NCBI GenBank assembly: GCA_027489295.1
Contig: JAIYAA010000210.1
Location: forward strand, 1-37,248
Source: Sphingomonadales bacterium
GTDB lineage: Bacteria; Pseudomonadota; Alphaproteobacteria; Sphingomonadales; Sphingomonadaceae
Reading direction: 5' to 3'
Length of the DNA: 37,248 bases
Both the position numbers and the translations under genes were made by a program. The notes beneath the pieces are model-generated. The model had not been told where the DNA came from. It saw only the letters and a list, made by a program, of their open reading frames with translations, and made no database searches. This document shows, in pieces, positions 32,328-37,248 of the stretch (its first letter is position 1; each line of letters opens with the position of its first letter).

Positions 32328-32927
32328 TCAGCGCGCGAACAAGCGGTCGAGCGGGCCGTCGGCAAGGCACCAGAGCAGCGCAACCAGCGCGGCGCAGGCT
32401 AGGCCGGCGGCGGGCGAGACCGTCGCCACGACGAGACCGCCGAGATACAGCAGGCAGGCCACGGTGCCCTTGCGCAGCGTGCGGCGGTGATAGGCCTGCG
32501 CGACGGGGCTCTGCGCGCCCGTCCGCCGGATCACGCGCTGCAGCCAGTTATACGCGAAGCTCGGCAGCAGCATCACCAGCATGTAGAGCAGCGTGGCCTC
32601 GCGGCTGAAATGCTGCTCGCCGAGAGTGGCGGTGGCGAAGGGCACCAGCGAGAGGGTGAACAGCAGCACGATGTTCGACCAGAGCAGCGCATTGCCCGAG
32701 CGGGTGGCGAACTGGAACAGTTTGTGGTGGTTCACCCAGTAGATCGCCACATAGGCGTAGCTGAGCGCATAGGCGAGGAATACCGGCCACTGCGCGGCAA
32801 GGACGCCAAGGCCGGGTGCGGCCGGAGCGTGCAGTTCCAGTACCATGATCGTAACGATGATGGCGATCACGCCATCTGAAAACGCCTCGACGCGCTTGGC
32901 GCCGTCGCGGCCTTCCTGGTCCTGCAT
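32328..32927 (-). CDS. TMEM175-type potassium channel family (DUF1211)
   Basis: The 199-aa product starts at ATG 32927, with AGGAGG 6 bases upstream; the ATG at 32933 directly abuts that site. It has the family hallmark RVEAFSD (residues 12-18) in the first helix and six hydrophobic segments. Bacterial TMEM175 proteins are tetrameric K+ channels with an FSD motif lining the pore. It is adjacent to, and convergent with, the receptor gene, with no gap between the stop codons. Confidence 0.92.
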   Translation of the reverse strand: MQDQEGRDGAKRVEAFSDGVIAIIVTIMVLELHAPAAPGLGVLAAQWPVFLAYALSYAYVAIYWVNHHKLFQFATRSGNALLWSNIVLLFTLSLVPFATATLGEQHFSREATLLYMLVMLLPSFAYNWLQRVIRRTGAQSPVAQAYHRRTLRKGTVACLLYLGGLVVATVSPAAGLACAALVALLWCLADGPLDRLFAR

Positions 32928-33022
32928 GTCCATCCTCCTGCCTGCGCCGTTGTTGGCGCAGGCAGAAGGGCAGGGCAACTAGACCAACGGCTTAGTTGGT
33001 CGAGATGGGCTGCTCCCAGACG

Positions 33023-33120
33023 CGTCACCCCCGGCGAAAGCCGGGGTCCATTCGCTTCTCAGTTCCGGATCGAGCCGTGACCGCGTGGCGAATGGATCCC
33101 GGCTTCCGCCGGGATGACGG
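33023..33120. repeat. Palindromic intergenic repeat of a second type
   Basis: The arms CGTCACCCCCGGCGAAAGCC and CGGCTTCCGCCGGGATGACG, extended by CCATTCG/CGAATGG, are imperfect inverted repeats around a central segment of about 34 bases. Each arm has an inner hairpin (CCGGCGAAAGCCGG; CCCGGCTTCCGCCGGG). It differs from the elements at 5848 and 9074. It lies between the TMEM175-type gene and the YceI gene, both on the minus strand. Confidence 0.8.
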
Positions 33121-33129
33121 GCGGGCGGA

Positions 33130-33729
33130 TTACTTGGCCGAGAACGCCGCGTTGATGTGCAGCTTCACTTCGTCCGAGACGAAGGGGACGTACTTGTCCA
33201 TGCCGAACGCGCTGCGGCTGATCGTGGTTGTCGCCTCGAAGCCGAAGTTGAGCTTCTTCATCATCGGGTTGGTGCCGGCGCCGACCAGGCTGGTCTCGAG
33301 CGTGACGGGCTTGGTGACGCCGTGCAGCGTCAGGTCGCCGGTGATCTGCGCCTTGGTGCCGGTGACGACCACCTTGGTCGAGACGAAGCGGATCGTCGGA
33401 TACTTGGCCGCATCGAAGAAGTCCGGCGAGGCGAGGTGCTTGTCCAGCGCCGCAACGGTGGTGACGATGCCGCTGGTCGGGATGGTGATGTCCAGCTTGG
33501 CGTCGTTCGGCTTGGCCGGATCAATCGTCAGCGAACCCGTGGCGCCGCCGGCCTGGCCGGTGAACTGGCTGAAACCGAAGTGATTGACGGTGAAATCGAC
33601 CTGGGTGTGGCCGGTATCGACTGCATAGGTGCCGGCGGGAACGCGGCTGGCGTCGGCCTGGCCGGGCAGTTCCTGGGCGAAGGCGACCGGGGCGGTCGCG
33701 AAAAGGGCGAGGGCAATGAGAGCGCGCAT
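33130..33729 (-). CDS. YceI family periplasmic lipid-binding protein
   Basis: The 199-aa product starts at ATG 33729, with GAAGGGAA upstream. A signal peptide (MRALIALALFATAPVAFA, cut before QELP) is followed by a lipocalin-like beta barrel with YAVDTGHTQVDFTVNHFGFS and LTLHGVTKPVTLE. YceI proteins bind long isoprenoid or fatty molecules in the periplasm. The open frame extends upstream of the ATG, but without a matching leader. Confidence 0.94.
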   Translation of the reverse strand: MRALIALALFATAPVAFAQELPGQADASRVPAGTYAVDTGHTQVDFTVNHFGFSQFTGQAGGATGSLTIDPAKPNDAKLDITIPTSGIVTTVAALDKHLASPDFFDAAKYPTIRFVSTKVVVTGTKAQITGDLTLHGVTKPVTLETSLVGAGTNPMMKKLNFGFEATTTISRSAFGMDKYVPFVSDEVKLHINAAFSAK

Positions 33730-33825
33730 GATGGTTCCCTTCGGGTGGTTGCGTCGCTCCCGTAATGAGGCCGCCGGCCGCGCAAAGCTAGTGCGCAGCC
33801 GGCAACCCAAGGTTTCCGCCCGTGA

Positions 33826-37204
<3,379 letters not shown>

Positions 37205-37248
37205 CTTTGCCTCCACGCCTTCGCAAAATGGTTTACAGAACGGATAAG

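Overview
The window is GC-rich, densely packed chromosomal DNA from an alphaproteobacterium, most likely a sphingomonad (Sphingomonas or a close relative). This is inferred from the protein families and their order: a probable PEP-CTERM-type secreted protein, paired Flp pilins, a long TonB-dependent receptor, comF next to an NDUFAF5-like methyltransferase and grxC, many GTG starts with 1-4 base gene overlaps, and GC-rich palindromic elements between genes. No phage, insertion sequence, CRISPR array or replication origin was seen. Most of the window is housekeeping; the main interest lies in the regulatory DNA and in small genes.

Layout. Bases 1-5835: a partial exported Gly-rich protein, radA, a CvpA-like membrane protein, a NifU-like protein, a Kef-type K+/H+ antiporter and two small proteins. 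5848-9182: two copies of a GC-rich palindromic element, each in a convergent gap, flanking a 47-aa DUF2256 protein, an M1 aminopeptidase and a methyltransferase. 9191-14748: aroB-aroK (shikimate pathway), diverging from a run of a 45-aa membrane peptide, an unknown exported protein, xerD and accA. 14814-19623: two Flp pilins, mutT, two methyltransferases, comF, grxC, a nitrilase-family amidase, a DUF1178 protein and tRNA-Arg(CCU).

19794-22936: ompW and an Fnr-type oxygen sensor are divergent across a region dense in dyad symmetry, followed by a universal stress protein; together they look like a small microaerobic-response locus. 22936-23849 holds a SWIB protein and a stand-alone BLUF blue-light sensor. 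23961-25792 is leuA, preceded by a perfect TATAAT hexamer, a short reading frame coding Leu-Arg-Leu-Thr-Leu-Arg-Leu and two strong hairpins: a candidate leucine leader/attenuator. 25835-29464: a chemoreceptor with an unusual signalling tip, then folE, a FolM/PTR1-like reductase and folB/folX as a pterin operon. 29548-32327: a TonB-dependent receptor with a CGGAAAA dyad operator candidate. The rest is a TMEM175-type channel, a second type of palindromic repeat, a YceI protein, and ilvB-ilvN-ilvC, the branched-chain amino acid operon that supplies the substrate of LeuA.

The best candidate for something not previously described is the leuA leader. The Fnr/ompW intergenic dyads and the TonB-receptor operator follow. 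All three are inferences from sequence alone.
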